From: Sphingomonas jatrophae
GTDB lineage: Bacteria > Pseudomonadota > Alphaproteobacteria > Sphingomonadales > Sphingomonadaceae
Reading direction: 5' to 3'
DNA length: 64,000 bases
Assembly (NCBI RefSeq): GCF_900113315.1
Contig: NZ_FOZG01000001.1
Location: forward strand, 434,001-498,000
Shown here: in pieces, positions 34,151-42,328 of the stretch
Numbering within the stretch: position 1 is the stretch's first letter
Layout of the letters: every line of letters begins with the position of its first letter
Notes under the pieces: model-generated
What the model saw: the letters and a program-made list of their open reading frames with translations, nothing else
What the model was told of the DNA's origin: nothing
Databases searched by the model: none
Position numbers and translations under genes: made by a program

Positions 34151-34192
34151 GGGTCAGGTCTCCGGGGGAAAGGGCAGGGAGGGGCGCGCGCG

Positions 34193-35353
34193 TCAGGCCG
34201 CGGTCGCCAGCTCGGCGAAGTTGGCGAAATACTGATCGGTCAGCGTCTGCCGCAGCAGCAGCGCCTCGAGCGGCGGCACGGGCGTGAAGTCGTAGTCGAT
34301 CCGCAGCCGGCCGAGCCGCAGCTCGGAGGTGGAGTTGTTGGCGGGCACGAACTTCGCCTTCGCGCCGAGCAGCCGGCCCTGGTTGCGGAGCGTGTCGAGA
34401 CGCGCGTTGATCTTCTCGACGATGTCCTTGGCGAGGCTCGGCGTCAGCGGTTTGTCGACCGCCCAGATCAGCCCGGCGGCGATCTCGTCGATCAGCACGT
34501 GCGCGGTGCGCGTCGCGCTCTCGAAGATGTAACCGCTCTCCTCGGCCGCGGTCGTGCGGTTGCCCCAGAAGCGGAAGGCGCCATTCACCGAGACGATGAC
34601 GGTCAGGTTGGCCGCGTTGAGCACGTTGGCCTGGGTGAATTCGTCCTGGAAGTCGAAGCCGATCGGGCGGGTCACGCCGACGATGCCCGCGATCGGCACG
34701 TTGGACAGCGTCTTGTGCCAGCCCTGCTCCTGATCGATCCGGGCGCGGAGACCGAGCGCAGTCGCGACGCCGCTGACCGTCACCAGGTCGCCCGACCGCG
34801 ACAGATCGCCGACGATCAACATCAGGTTACGGCGGTCGAAGTTGCTGGCATAGGCGATCAGCGCCGCATCGTTGGCGCCGGTCGCGGCCGCATAGACGAA
34901 GGCGCGCAGCTTCTCGCCAACGACCGCGAGGGCGTCGGCGACCGCCGCGGTGTCGAGGCCGGGTGCGCCGAGGATCCGCGGCTTGATGCCGCAGATCGCC
35001 TGCGCATCGCGCAGCGCCTGCATGCCCACGCGGCCGCTGGTCGCAGCCGGATCGCCGATCACGGCCGCGGCGGTCGCGGCAGCATCAGCGCCAGGCGCCA
35101 CGCGCACCACCACCACCGGGCAGCGGACCTGTGCGGCGATGTCGCGGAGCGCGGACACGAGCGTCCCCGTATCGCCGGCCTTTTCGATCCCTGCGGCCGC
35201 CTCGATCAGACGGACAGGCGTGTTGAGCGGGAAGGCGGCGGCGTCGGCGTCGGGCGCGGTCGCGACGATGCCGATTACCGAGGTGGAGATCGGGACGATC
35301 GAGGTGGCGAGGTCGGTGGCCTCGGTGGTCTGGATGCCGTGAATATAGGCCAT
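34193..35353 (-). CDS. FI: Contractile tail sheath protein (gpFI-like)
   Basis: A 386-aa protein from ATG 35353 (MAYIHGIQTTEATDLATSIV). The length and the GFDFQDEFTQANVLNAANLT and FRFWGNRTTA segments are family-typical for P2-like sheaths. The longer frame to 35809 overlaps the W gene and is rejected. Contraction drives the tube through the envelope. Confidence 0.92.
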   Translation of the reverse strand: MAYIHGIQTTEATDLATSIVPISTSVIGIVATAPDADAAAFPLNTPVRLIEAAAGIEKAGDTGTLVSALRDIAAQVRCPVVVVRVAPGADAAATAAAVIGDPAATSGRVGMQALRDAQAICGIKPRILGAPGLDTAAVADALAVVGEKLRAFVYAAATGANDAALIAYASNFDRRNLMLIVGDLSRSGDLVTVSGVATALGLRARIDQEQGWHKTLSNVPIAGIVGVTRPIGFDFQDEFTQANVLNAANLTVIVSVNGAFRFWGNRTTAAEESGYIFESATRTAHVLIDEIAAGLIWAVDKPLTPSLAKDIVEKINARLDTLRNQGRLLGAKAKFVPANNSTSELRLGRLRIDYDFTPVPPLEALLLRQTLTDQYFANFAELATAA

Positions 35354-35367
35354 GAGCGATCGGTCCT

Positions 35368-35736
35368 TCAGGCGGGGAGGACGCCGCTCGCGACGAGCGG
35401 CACGGTGAGCTGGGTGCGGGCGTTCACCGCGGCGACGTCGGTGCGGCGGCCTTCTATGCCGAGCAGGACGGCGCCCGGCCTGTCGCCGGCGGTGAGGGTG
35501 AAGCGGGAGACGCGGAGCCGCGGCTCCCACGCGAGCAGCGCGATGGCCGCGGCGGCGAAGAGCCGCAGGCGCCCGGCGGCATTCGCCGGCTGGTCGATCA
35601 GCTCGGGCACGAGCGAGCCATAGTCGCGGCGGCCGATGCGGGTGCCGATCGGCGTCATCAGCACGTCGGCGATCGACTGGCGAAGGTGGTCGGCACCAGC
35701 GAGCGCGCGGCCGGTTCCGGCATTCATGCCGATCAT
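35368..35736 (-). CDS. W: Baseplate wedge protein gpW (gp25-like)
   Basis: A 122-aa protein with the gp25/W signature RQSIADVLMTPIGTRIGRRD. It is a baseplate wedge component. Its start overlaps the V stop by 4 nt. In P2 W is followed by J; here it is followed by FI, one sign of module rearrangement. Confidence 0.9.
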   Translation of the reverse strand: MIGMNAGTGRALAGADHLRQSIADVLMTPIGTRIGRRDYGSLVPELIDQPANAAGRLRLFAAAAIALLAWEPRLRVSRFTLTAGDRPGAVLLGIEGRRTDVAAVNARTQLTVPLVASGVLPA

Positions 35737-36284
35737 TCCGGCTTGCCCGACTTGGCGGAGCCGGCCTGCACCTGGCCGTGGACGTGATCCTTGAGGCTGA
35801 TGCCGGCACCCTTCACGTCGCCGGCGAACGTCGCCTTGTCGTCGGTGGTGAGCGCGCCGGTGATATGGACCGGGCCGTCCAGCGTGATGCCGCCTGGCGC
35901 GGCGATCGTCGCGGTCGCGCCTGCAGGCAGGGTGACATCGAGGCGGTGTCCCGCGGGATCGTAGCTGATGCTGGCGCCATCATCGAAGAGCAGCAACGCG
36001 ATCGCCTCGGAAGCGGGGGCAGGACGGGCATCGGAGAAAATGCCGCCGAGAACGATGCCCGCCTCGGTGTCGCCCTCAGGCGAGAAGACGATGACCTGCT
36101 CGCCGACGCTGGGCGGCAGCCAGGCGCGGATCGCACCGGCGCGGGCCGCCGCCCAGGGCAGGTCGTTGGTCAGGATATCGCCGATCTTCACGCAGCAAGT
36201 CCCGGCGGCGAGATCGATGCTCGCAACGGTGCCCAGGCGGCAGATGTCGCCGATCAGGCGCTGAAGGTCGGCGGGATCGCTCAT
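35733..36284 (-). CDS. V: Baseplate spike protein gpV
   Basis: A 183-aa spike/assembly protein. The N-terminal OB-like domain reads CCVKIGDILTNDLPWAAARA and LPPSVGEQVIVFSPEG. The C-terminus has short beta-repeats (GGITLDGPVHITGALTTDDK) and HVHGQVQAGS, consistent with a needle-tip beta-helix that may bind metal through the His pair. It is the first gene of its operon, with its ATG 58 bp from the centre of palindrome 1. Confidence 0.9.
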   Translation of the reverse strand: MSDPADLQRLIGDICRLGTVASIDLAAGTCCVKIGDILTNDLPWAAARAGAIRAWLPPSVGEQVIVFSPEGDTEAGIVLGGIFSDARPAPASEAIALLLFDDGASISYDPAGHRLDVTLPAGATATIAAPGGITLDGPVHITGALTTDDKATFAGDVKGAGISLKDHVHGQVQAGSAKSGKPE

Positions 36285-36326
36285 GGCGAGCGACCATGAT
36301 GGGATATACCCGAACTCGCGCGGCCG

Positions 36327-36357
36327 CCGCCTTGTAGAGACGCACTCTACAAGGCGG
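36327..36357. promoter_or_regulatory. 31-bp late-promoter palindrome, copy 1 (upstream of V)
   Basis: A perfect 13-bp inverted repeat, arm CCGCCTTGTAGAG with a 5-nt centre ACGCA. The centre is 58 bp from the V start codon. The inner TTGT...ACAA with 13 intervening bases after TGT resembles the P2-family Ogr dyad (TGT-N12-ACA), one base longer. No T-run follows on either strand, so a plain terminator is unlikely. Confidence 0.7.
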
Positions 36358-36365
36358 AGCCGGAT

Positions 36366-38060
36366 CTATGCGGCGAGGCGCTCGGCCTCGTTATCGTTCG
36401 CGGGAAGGCGGGGCATGTCGAGATTGAAGCCGATCGGCAGCGACATGATCTTGTCGATGGCAGGCTTGGCCGCGGCCGCGGCACGGGCGTGGCCTTCGGT
36501 TGCCGGGTGCAGGCCGTCGACTGCCAGACCGCGATAGATGCGGAACGTGGTGGTCGCATCCGGCGAGAGCGGCATCGAATTGGAACAGGTGATGACCGTC
36601 GCGGTGTTGTAGGCGACGACGCAGATCTGCCCGGCCGCGGTGCCGCCGGTCGTGTGGACGACGTAGCCGCGCAGCGCATTTACGCCGTAAGCCTTGGCCG
36701 TAGAGATGACCGACGACGTCGAGCCGCCCGTCGCCGTTCCGCTGTCGAGGATGCCGCCGGGTGCCGCCATCCAGAAGCCACCGTTGAGCGTCAGCGCGCC
36801 GCTCGCATCCACCTCGACGCCGGCGGCAGGATCGACGACATAGGCCCGCCCGGCGGACGGGATGCTGGCCACCTGAGCGTTTGCCTGGGCGACGAAGCCG
36901 TTGGCGCTCGTGTCCCGCAACCAGCTGTTGACGGCAGCTCGCACGGCTTCGTTCCCGGTGACCGTCTGTCCTGCCACGTCGAACCAGCCATTCGTGCTGG
37001 TGGTGTAGGGCAGGATCGTCGCCTTGATGAACGCCTGCCCCTGGCGCTGGAAGCGCAGGGCGGAGGCGAGGATGCTGGCCTTCACGGTCGCAAGGCTGTC
37101 CGCCGCGTTGATGTCGTTGGTGCCGTATTCATCGAGGATTGCGGTTGCGAAACGCGCGATCGGCATGCGCGCCATGAAGCCGCGAGCGGTCAGGGTGTCG
37201 CGTTCCTTCTCGCCGGCGATGCCGAGCTGGCCACCCGGCCAGCCGGCCAAAGCACGGGCGACCCAGCCAAGGCCGTTGGGAATGTAATCGTGCGAGCCGA
37301 CGCTGATGCTGTCGCCGATGCCGATGATGGAAGGCGCGATCTTCCCGCTTACGCATCGGCCGAGCATCAGCGAAGACGTGTAGCCGGCCACCGTGTTGTT
37401 CGTGACGTTGTTGAAGAGCACGCTATCGTTTGCGTTCGCACCCTCCCCGGTATTCTCGCCCCACATGGCCGTGCCGCCACGCGCGATCTGCGACCGCGGG
37501 ATCGTGCCCGAGGCAGCGGTTGCCGTGGTCACGCCCGTCCGCTCGTAGAAGGTCGCTCCTGCTGCGACCGAGACAGGCACCTCGTCAACGATCAGGGATC
37601 CACGGCGCGACAGCGTGAAGACTTCGAGGCCGCGGCCCTGCACATAGAGCGGCGGGTTCGTCGCCTGATCGGTGACCGTGCCCTTGGGCTCGATCGCCAC
37701 CTTGATCATCAGATCCTGGCTGGTGTTGCTTTCCACGCCGGCGGCGGGCGCCCAATGCGAGAAGAGCGGCGCGACAGACGTGAGTTCGCAGCCCGTCAGG
37801 TTCGTGTGGGCGATGCGCTGCGTCATGCCGAAGGTGCCGCCAGTCGCAGTCGCGCCGAGGCCAGCCCCGAAGTCAGCCTTGACCCGGCTGACGATCGAGA
37901 AGCCGCCCGTGCGTGCGAAGTGCTTGCTCTGGGTTGGCGCAGACAGAGCGGTGGAAGCAAGGCCGGCGGCGTCCCGCGCCGATTGCGCCAGTGCCGGCGT
38001 TCCCAGGGCAAGCTGAGCCAGGATGGCCAGACCGGCACCGATATGTGCAAGGCGGCGCAT
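36366..38060 (-). CDS. SGNH/GDSL hydrolase with signal peptide (tail-linked)
   Basis: A 564-aa protein from ATG 38060. The N-terminus is a strong signal peptide (MRRLAHIGAGLAILAQLALG then PALAQ, a likely cleavage site). SGNH motifs are GIGDSISVG (block I Ser), GTNDIN (block III) and DGLHPATEGH (block V Asp/His). Such esterases remove acetyl groups from polysaccharides. It sits downstream of the fibre gene in the late operon and overlaps its neighbour by 1 nt. An exported enzyme is unusual for a tail component; it might modify surface glycans instead. Confidence 0.75.
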   Translation of the reverse strand: MRRLAHIGAGLAILAQLALGTPALAQSARDAAGLASTALSAPTQSKHFARTGGFSIVSRVKADFGAGLGATATGGTFGMTQRIAHTNLTGCELTSVAPLFSHWAPAAGVESNTSQDLMIKVAIEPKGTVTDQATNPPLYVQGRGLEVFTLSRRGSLIVDEVPVSVAAGATFYERTGVTTATAASGTIPRSQIARGGTAMWGENTGEGANANDSVLFNNVTNNTVAGYTSSLMLGRCVSGKIAPSIIGIGDSISVGSHDYIPNGLGWVARALAGWPGGQLGIAGEKERDTLTARGFMARMPIARFATAILDEYGTNDINAADSLATVKASILASALRFQRQGQAFIKATILPYTTSTNGWFDVAGQTVTGNEAVRAAVNSWLRDTSANGFVAQANAQVASIPSAGRAYVVDPAAGVEVDASGALTLNGGFWMAAPGGILDSGTATGGSTSSVISTAKAYGVNALRGYVVHTTGGTAAGQICVVAYNTATVITCSNSMPLSPDATTTFRIYRGLAVDGLHPATEGHARAAAAAKPAIDKIMSLPIGFNLDMPRLPANDNEAERLAA

Positions 38061-38428
38061 CAGTTGCTCCCCCGGATGACGACGGAGGGATTGCTGGCGT
38101 TGCCGGTCTTGGCCCATTTCAGCAGCGCGAAGCCGCTGAAGCCGTAGGTGCCGTCTGCGGTGATGACGTCACCGGTCTCGAAGGCGTGGCTCACCCACTT
38201 CGGCGCCACATAGGTGCCGCCCTCGACGAGGGACCGCGTGATGCTGATCGAGTCGCCGCCGGAGAGGCCCGAAACCTGCACCTCCACGTCGCGGTAAGCG
38301 CGCATGTCCTGCGGCACGGCGCCATTGCCCCATGCCAGCGGGTCGAGGCACGCAGGCACGGTCTCGACGAGCAGCGCTCGCCCGCCGCTGCTGCGATCGC
38401 GCAGCCGCTTTTCCTTCTCGGTCGCCAT
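38060..38428 (-). CDS. Hypothetical protein in fibre module
   Basis: A 122-aa, mostly beta-strand protein (ITRSLVEGGTYVAPKWVSHA, VSGLSGGDSISI). No recognised family. Its position between the fibre and the SGNH hydrolase suggests a receptor-binding or connector role; the TGATG overlap with the hydrolase start implies coupling. Confidence 0.55.
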   Translation of the reverse strand: MATEKEKRLRDRSSGGRALLVETVPACLDPLAWGNGAVPQDMRAYRDVEVQVSGLSGGDSISITRSLVEGGTYVAPKWVSHAFETGDVITADGTYGFSGFALLKWAKTGNASNPSVVIRGSN

Positions 38429-38446
38429 CTTCGTCTCTCCTCGGGA

Positions 38447-38701
38447 TCAGGCCTCGACCGCCGCGCCTGGCGCAGCGTCGTCGTCAGCGGGGGCGGGCGG
38501 GTTGGTGATGGCGCCGGCGGCAATCTTCACGGCGACGCCCGAGGCGACTGCCTCCACGCGCGCTGCGGTCGCTTCGGCATCGTAGGCGCCGTCGCCATCG
38601 TGGCAGGCGTTCACCTCGCGCTGATGCACGACGCCGGCATGGGTGAAGGTGACGCCTACCGTCCGACGCGCAGCGTCGTAGGGGGCGATCTCAGTCTGCA
38701 T
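38447..38701 (-). CDS. Small hypothetical protein downstream of tail fibre
   Basis: An 84-aa protein beginning MQTEIAPYDAARRTVGVTFT, with a short beta domain and an Ala/Asp-rich tail. Location directly after the fibre gene suits an accessory or assembly factor; no family is recognised. Confidence 0.5.
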   Translation of the reverse strand: MQTEIAPYDAARRTVGVTFTHAGVVHQREVNACHDGDGAYDAEATAARVEAVASGVAVKIAAGAITNPPAPADDDAAPGAAVEA

Positions 38702-38726
38702 GGGGGATGCTCCTCATCGGGGTCAC

Positions 38727-40583
38727 TCAGAAGCCGACGGCGAAGAAGGTGCAGGCGGAGCTGGTGCCGTCCGCGTTGAAGGCCTGGAAGCCGGCGGCCG
38801 AGATCGTGTCGGCCAGCACGGTGGTGAAATTGTCCTGCGCGCCCGCGTCGGAGATCCCGCCACTGACCACGGCCGAGAAGCAGGCGTTCGGGAACGGCGT
38901 CGGAAAGGCGACACTGGCGCCACTGTTCGCCGGCGCGTTGAAGCGGCCCCACTGCAGGATCAGCCCGCCCGGCAGCGCCACATAGCCATTTTGCTGCAGC
39001 GAGCCGGTGAAGGCATCGGCAATGTCGCTTGCACCGTGGGTGTGGCTCGCGCTGGCGAAGCTGGAGGCATGGAGCCCGTCGAGCAGATCAGCGTCGAGCC
39101 CGGAACCGGAGCCGTCGTTGCTGGCCGCCCACATCAAGCCATCCCCCACGTAGCCGTTGCCCGTGGGGACGATCAGGTTTCCGCCTACCGTGAGGTGAGT
39201 GGTGACGTAGGCGTTGTAATTGCCGTCGATGCCGATCGCCGGCTGAGCTTTGTCGTTCCGCTTCGCGCCCCAGGAGAAGCCATCACCGATCCCGCCGACC
39301 GTGTAGAGGACGGTGCCGGGCCGGTGGCAGATCAGCTGACCGACGTCACCAGTGCTCGAAGCCTCGACGCTCGGAGCGGTGATCGCGCCAGTGAAGGCCG
39401 TGCCCGCCACGCTCGCGAAGCTAGTGCTGTCCCGGCCGTCGAGCAGATCGGCATCGAGCCCGGATCCCGACCCATCATTGCCGGCGTGCCAAACCGTGTT
39501 CCCGCTATAGCTGATGCCGCCGGCGGCGTTGAAGCTCATCCAGCCCCACTGCCCCTGACCGTCCGGCGTGCGGATCTGCAGGATCGCCTGACCGGACGCC
39601 GCATTGCCGCGCAGCGCGATGCCGCCGCTCGTGCCGTCGTTTGGCGTGCTGGCGTAGACCTGGTCGCGGACGTTCACCGACCCGAGCACTTGGCCGCCGT
39701 CGCGGTTGAACGGGGTGAAGCCGAGGCGGCCGACAATGTCGGTGTAGTAGCTGCCGTGTTGGCCATCGAGCAGATCGGCGTCGAGCGCGCTGCCGGCGCC
39801 GTCATTGCCGGCGTGCCAGACGGTGTTCGCGTTCCACTTGAAGCTGCCGGCGGCGGTGAAGGCCATCCAACCCCACTGACCCTGCCCATCGGGGGTCAGG
39901 ATCTGCAGGATCGCTTCGCCGGAAACGGGATTGCCGCGCAGACGGACGCCGCCCGTGCTGCCCGCGTTTGGCGTGGTCGCGACGATCGGCTGATTGAAGG
40001 TGACGGCGCCGGTGAAGGTCGCGCCGTCGAGCCGCGCATAAGAAGCGAGCCGTGCCGTCATGGCTCCCGAGAGCGTCTTCGGCGTGACGGCACGCTGCGT
40101 GTCCGTGCCGGCGGTTGTCTCGGTCTGCGTCGCCAGCTCGAGCACGCCCGCGACCGTCTCCGTCGCCGGCGGGCTGATGAAGGTCGCGTCGCCGAAGGTG
40201 ATCGCGTCCGCGTCGATGTCGTCGAACTTGACGTCGATCGCGAGCATCATGTCCGCCTGAGCGGACTTCTCGATGATCGGCCCGGCCTGCCCGTAGGCAG
40301 CGAACAGCGTGCCATCGGCGAGGTAGAGGCCGAACGAGCGAACGGTGTAGCTGTCGGGGCTCGTGTCCTGCACCAGGACGTGCATCGTGTCGTCGGCGAC
40401 GTCGGTGCCCGAGAAGGTGGCGATACGCTTCACCTCGCCCGGCAGCGTCGTGCTGGCGGCGCTCGGCGCCGACGCAAGCGGCGAGAAGCCGACGTGCGAA
40501 AGCAGCACCGGCAGCGTGCCGGTGTTATGCGCGTTGACCAGGGCGGCGCGACCGACGGAGGTGATGACGAGGATCAGGGCCAT
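38727..40583 (-). CDS. H: Tail fibre protein (gpH-like)
   Basis: A 618-aa tail fibre. The N-terminus (MALILVITSVGRAALVNAHN) matches the P2-type collar domain (about 1-160). The central shaft carries a repeated NTVWHAGNDG-xGSxLDADLLDG motif (three copies) and two matching LQI-TPDGQGQWGWM segments. The C-terminal domain (QQNGYVALPGGLILQWGRF, VSGGISDAGAQDNFTTV) resembles receptor-binding tips of P2-like fibres. No chaperone gene of gpG type is evident next to it. Confidence 0.85.
   Translation of the reverse strand: MALILVITSVGRAALVNAHNTGTLPVLLSHVGFSPLASAPSAASTTLPGEVKRIATFSGTDVADDTMHVLVQDTSPDSYTVRSFGLYLADGTLFAAYGQAGPIIEKSAQADMMLAIDVKFDDIDADAITFGDATFISPPATETVAGVLELATQTETTAGTDTQRAVTPKTLSGAMTARLASYARLDGATFTGAVTFNQPIVATTPNAGSTGGVRLRGNPVSGEAILQILTPDGQGQWGWMAFTAAGSFKWNANTVWHAGNDGAGSALDADLLDGQHGSYYTDIVGRLGFTPFNRDGGQVLGSVNVRDQVYASTPNDGTSGGIALRGNAASGQAILQIRTPDGQGQWGWMSFNAAGGISYSGNTVWHAGNDGSGSGLDADLLDGRDSTSFASVAGTAFTGAITAPSVEASSTGDVGQLICHRPGTVLYTVGGIGDGFSWGAKRNDKAQPAIGIDGNYNAYVTTHLTVGGNLIVPTGNGYVGDGLMWAASNDGSGSGLDADLLDGLHASSFASASHTHGASDIADAFTGSLQQNGYVALPGGLILQWGRFNAPANSGASVAFPTPFPNACFSAVVSGGISDAGAQDNFTTVLADTISAAGFQAFNADGTSSACTFFAVGF
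39062..39835. repeat. Internal repeats in the tail fibre gene
   Basis: Three copies of a WHAGNDG...LDADLLDG coding unit (near 39062-39130, 39427-39505 and 39760-39835), two of them within larger units of about 330 bp that also repeat QILTPDGQGQWGWM-like segments. Such in-frame repeats give fibres a periodic shaft and allow length change by recombination. Confidence 0.7.
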
Positions 40584-40597
40584 GCGGGCGCTCCGGT

Positions 40598-41146
40598 TCA
40601 GGCTGCCGCCGGCGCGGCGAGCTGCACGCGCGCGAAGGTGAGGGCGCGGGCCGCGCCGATGACGCCGACCTTCGCGGTCGCGGCGAGTGCCTGGGTGAAG
40701 GTGAAGTGCGAGCGGAGCGGCTTGGTGCGGCGGATGTCGCTGATGACCTGGTCGACATAGGCGGCGGTCGCAGGCTCACCGCCCTCGCCGTTCAGCGAGA
40801 GGACGAGCGCGAAGGTGTGCGGCGCCATCCGCGGCTCGGCCTGCCACCACTCGCGCACCACCACGTGGGCACCGTAGGCGGCGACCACGTCCGCAACCGA
40901 GCCGGCCGTGCCCTTGCGACGCTGGATGGCGATCGCGCGGCGAATGCGCTCGCGCTTCACCCATTCCGGCCAGTCGGTCGACCAGACGTCGATGGACAGC
41001 GCCCAGGCAAGGTAGGGCAGCAGCTGGACGGGGCAGGTGTCGGGGTTCCAGAGCGTGCGGAGCGGCACCGGCACATCGGAGATCCGCGCCGTGGCGGCCT
41101 CGAGCGCGCGCTCGAAGCGGGTGGCGTTGGGCGGCAACAGGCTCAT
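40598..41146 (-). CDS. I: Baseplate protein gpI
   Basis: A 182-aa protein from ATG 41146 (MSLLPPNATRFERALEAATA). It contains the gpI core LWNPDTCPVQLLPYLAWALS with VDVWSTDWPE-like residues and the RRAIAIQRRKGTAGSV segment conserved in phage tail protein I. It is coupled to J by an ATGA overlap. It joins the fibre to the baseplate. Confidence 0.92.
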   Translation of the reverse strand: MSLLPPNATRFERALEAATARISDVPVPLRTLWNPDTCPVQLLPYLAWALSIDVWSTDWPEWVKRERIRRAIAIQRRKGTAGSVADVVAAYGAHVVVREWWQAEPRMAPHTFALVLSLNGEGGEPATAAYVDQVISDIRRTKPLRSHFTFTQALAATAKVGVIGAARALTFARVQLAAPAAA

Positions 41147-42042
41147 TCGCCGGTGCCCACGATCGTCAGGGTGAGCGCCGTGCGCCACGCCGCCTGCTCG
41201 CCCGATACAACGATATCGGCAGCCGGAGCGGTGAGGGCGACGTTCTGGACGCCCTCGACGTGGAGCGCGGCGAAGATGCCCGAGCGCGTGACGTCGTAAC
41301 CGAGCCGGTGGCTGCGCGCGCAATAGTCTTCGAGCTGCGCCTGCGCCTCTGCCAGCACGATCGCGGCATCGGGCCCGTCGAAGACGGTGATCGCTGCGTC
41401 GACCGAGTAGGTCACGATCTCTGCCGACTGCACAGTGACGGCATCCGTCAGGGGACGGCGGGTGTCGGCCGAGAGGTATGCATCGACGGCTGCGACCAGC
41501 TCGGCGTCAGCGGCGCCACTGCCGGTGCGCGACAGCACCGTGACCAGCACCTCGCCCGGTGCCGGGCTGGTGGCGGTCGCGTCCAGCACGTCAGGATCAG
41601 CGGAGAGCGCGTGAAAGAGGTAGGCGCCCTCAGGGCCAGCCACCGAATAACCCTCGGGTGCGAGCGTGATGCGACGGCGGAGCGCAGTGTCGCTCTCGTA
41701 GGTCGGATCGATGCCCTGCTGCGCGTCACCTTCGGCGATCAGCAGGCGGGAGACGCCGAACAGCGCGCCGAGATTGTCGAGGTTGGCGCCGGTTGCGAAC
41801 GCGAGCATGTTGCCGCGGCCCGCGTCGTTGCAGTCGGCGCGGATCAGCAGCTCGCGGTAGGCGACCACCTCGAGGATCTTGATGGCGGGATCGGACTCGA
41901 GGAACGCGTCGAACTCGGGCAGCAGCTCGTGCAGCTGCTGGCGCATCGCCGTGAGGATCTGCTCAAACGAGAGCTGCTCGACGATCGTCGGCGCGGGCAG
42001 GCGCGACAGATCGACAGCGATGAAGGTCGAGGCGGCGGACAT
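41143..42042 (-). CDS. J: Baseplate wedge protein gpJ
   Basis: A 299-aa baseplate J family protein: PTIVEQLSFEQILTAMRQQL, a GNMLAFATGANLDNLGALFG block and DPDVLDATATSPAPGEVLVT. It is the first gene of the J-I-H operon; its ATG is 58 bp from the centre of palindrome 2, the same spacing as V. Confidence 0.92.
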   Translation of the reverse strand: MSAASTFIAVDLSRLPAPTIVEQLSFEQILTAMRQQLHELLPEFDAFLESDPAIKILEVVAYRELLIRADCNDAGRGNMLAFATGANLDNLGALFGVSRLLIAEGDAQQGIDPTYESDTALRRRITLAPEGYSVAGPEGAYLFHALSADPDVLDATATSPAPGEVLVTVLSRTGSGAADAELVAAVDAYLSADTRRPLTDAVTVQSAEIVTYSVDAAITVFDGPDAAIVLAEAQAQLEDYCARSHRLGYDVTRSGIFAALHVEGVQNVALTAPAADIVVSGEQAAWRTALTLTIVGTGE

Positions 42043-42084
42043 CCCGTCGCTTGTCGCGGGCGAAGGGGCGGGAGCGCCACGAAG

Positions 42085-42114
42085 CCGCCTTGTAGAGACG
42101 CACTCTACAAGGCG
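42085..42114. promoter_or_regulatory. Late-promoter palindrome, copy 2 (upstream of J)
   Basis: Identical to copy 1 except that the last G is A, leaving a 12-bp perfect stem around ACGCA. The centre is 58 bp from the J start. On the other side lies the rightward PIN-like gene, about 215 bp away. Confidence 0.7.
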
Positions 42115-42328
42115 AGCGTCACCCGTCTCGAATGTCCGCTAACGCCCAATGTCAGCCGCTCCCGCAGCTCAGCCGAGCCCGATTGCGGACAATCGTTGAG
42201 CCTGCCAGACTATCGGCTAACCGATGACCCTGACCTCATGCGGGTGTTGGAGAAACGAGCTGGCCGCCGAGCGCTGATACCGGGATGGTAAGCAAGCGGA
42301 CCGTCTTCAAGATTGGATCGGTAGGACC

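Noticed and set aside
36327-36357. Palindrome copies as rho-independent terminators
   Set aside because: No T-run follows on either strand, and all three copies are on the promoter side of late genes at nearly constant distance from start codons.
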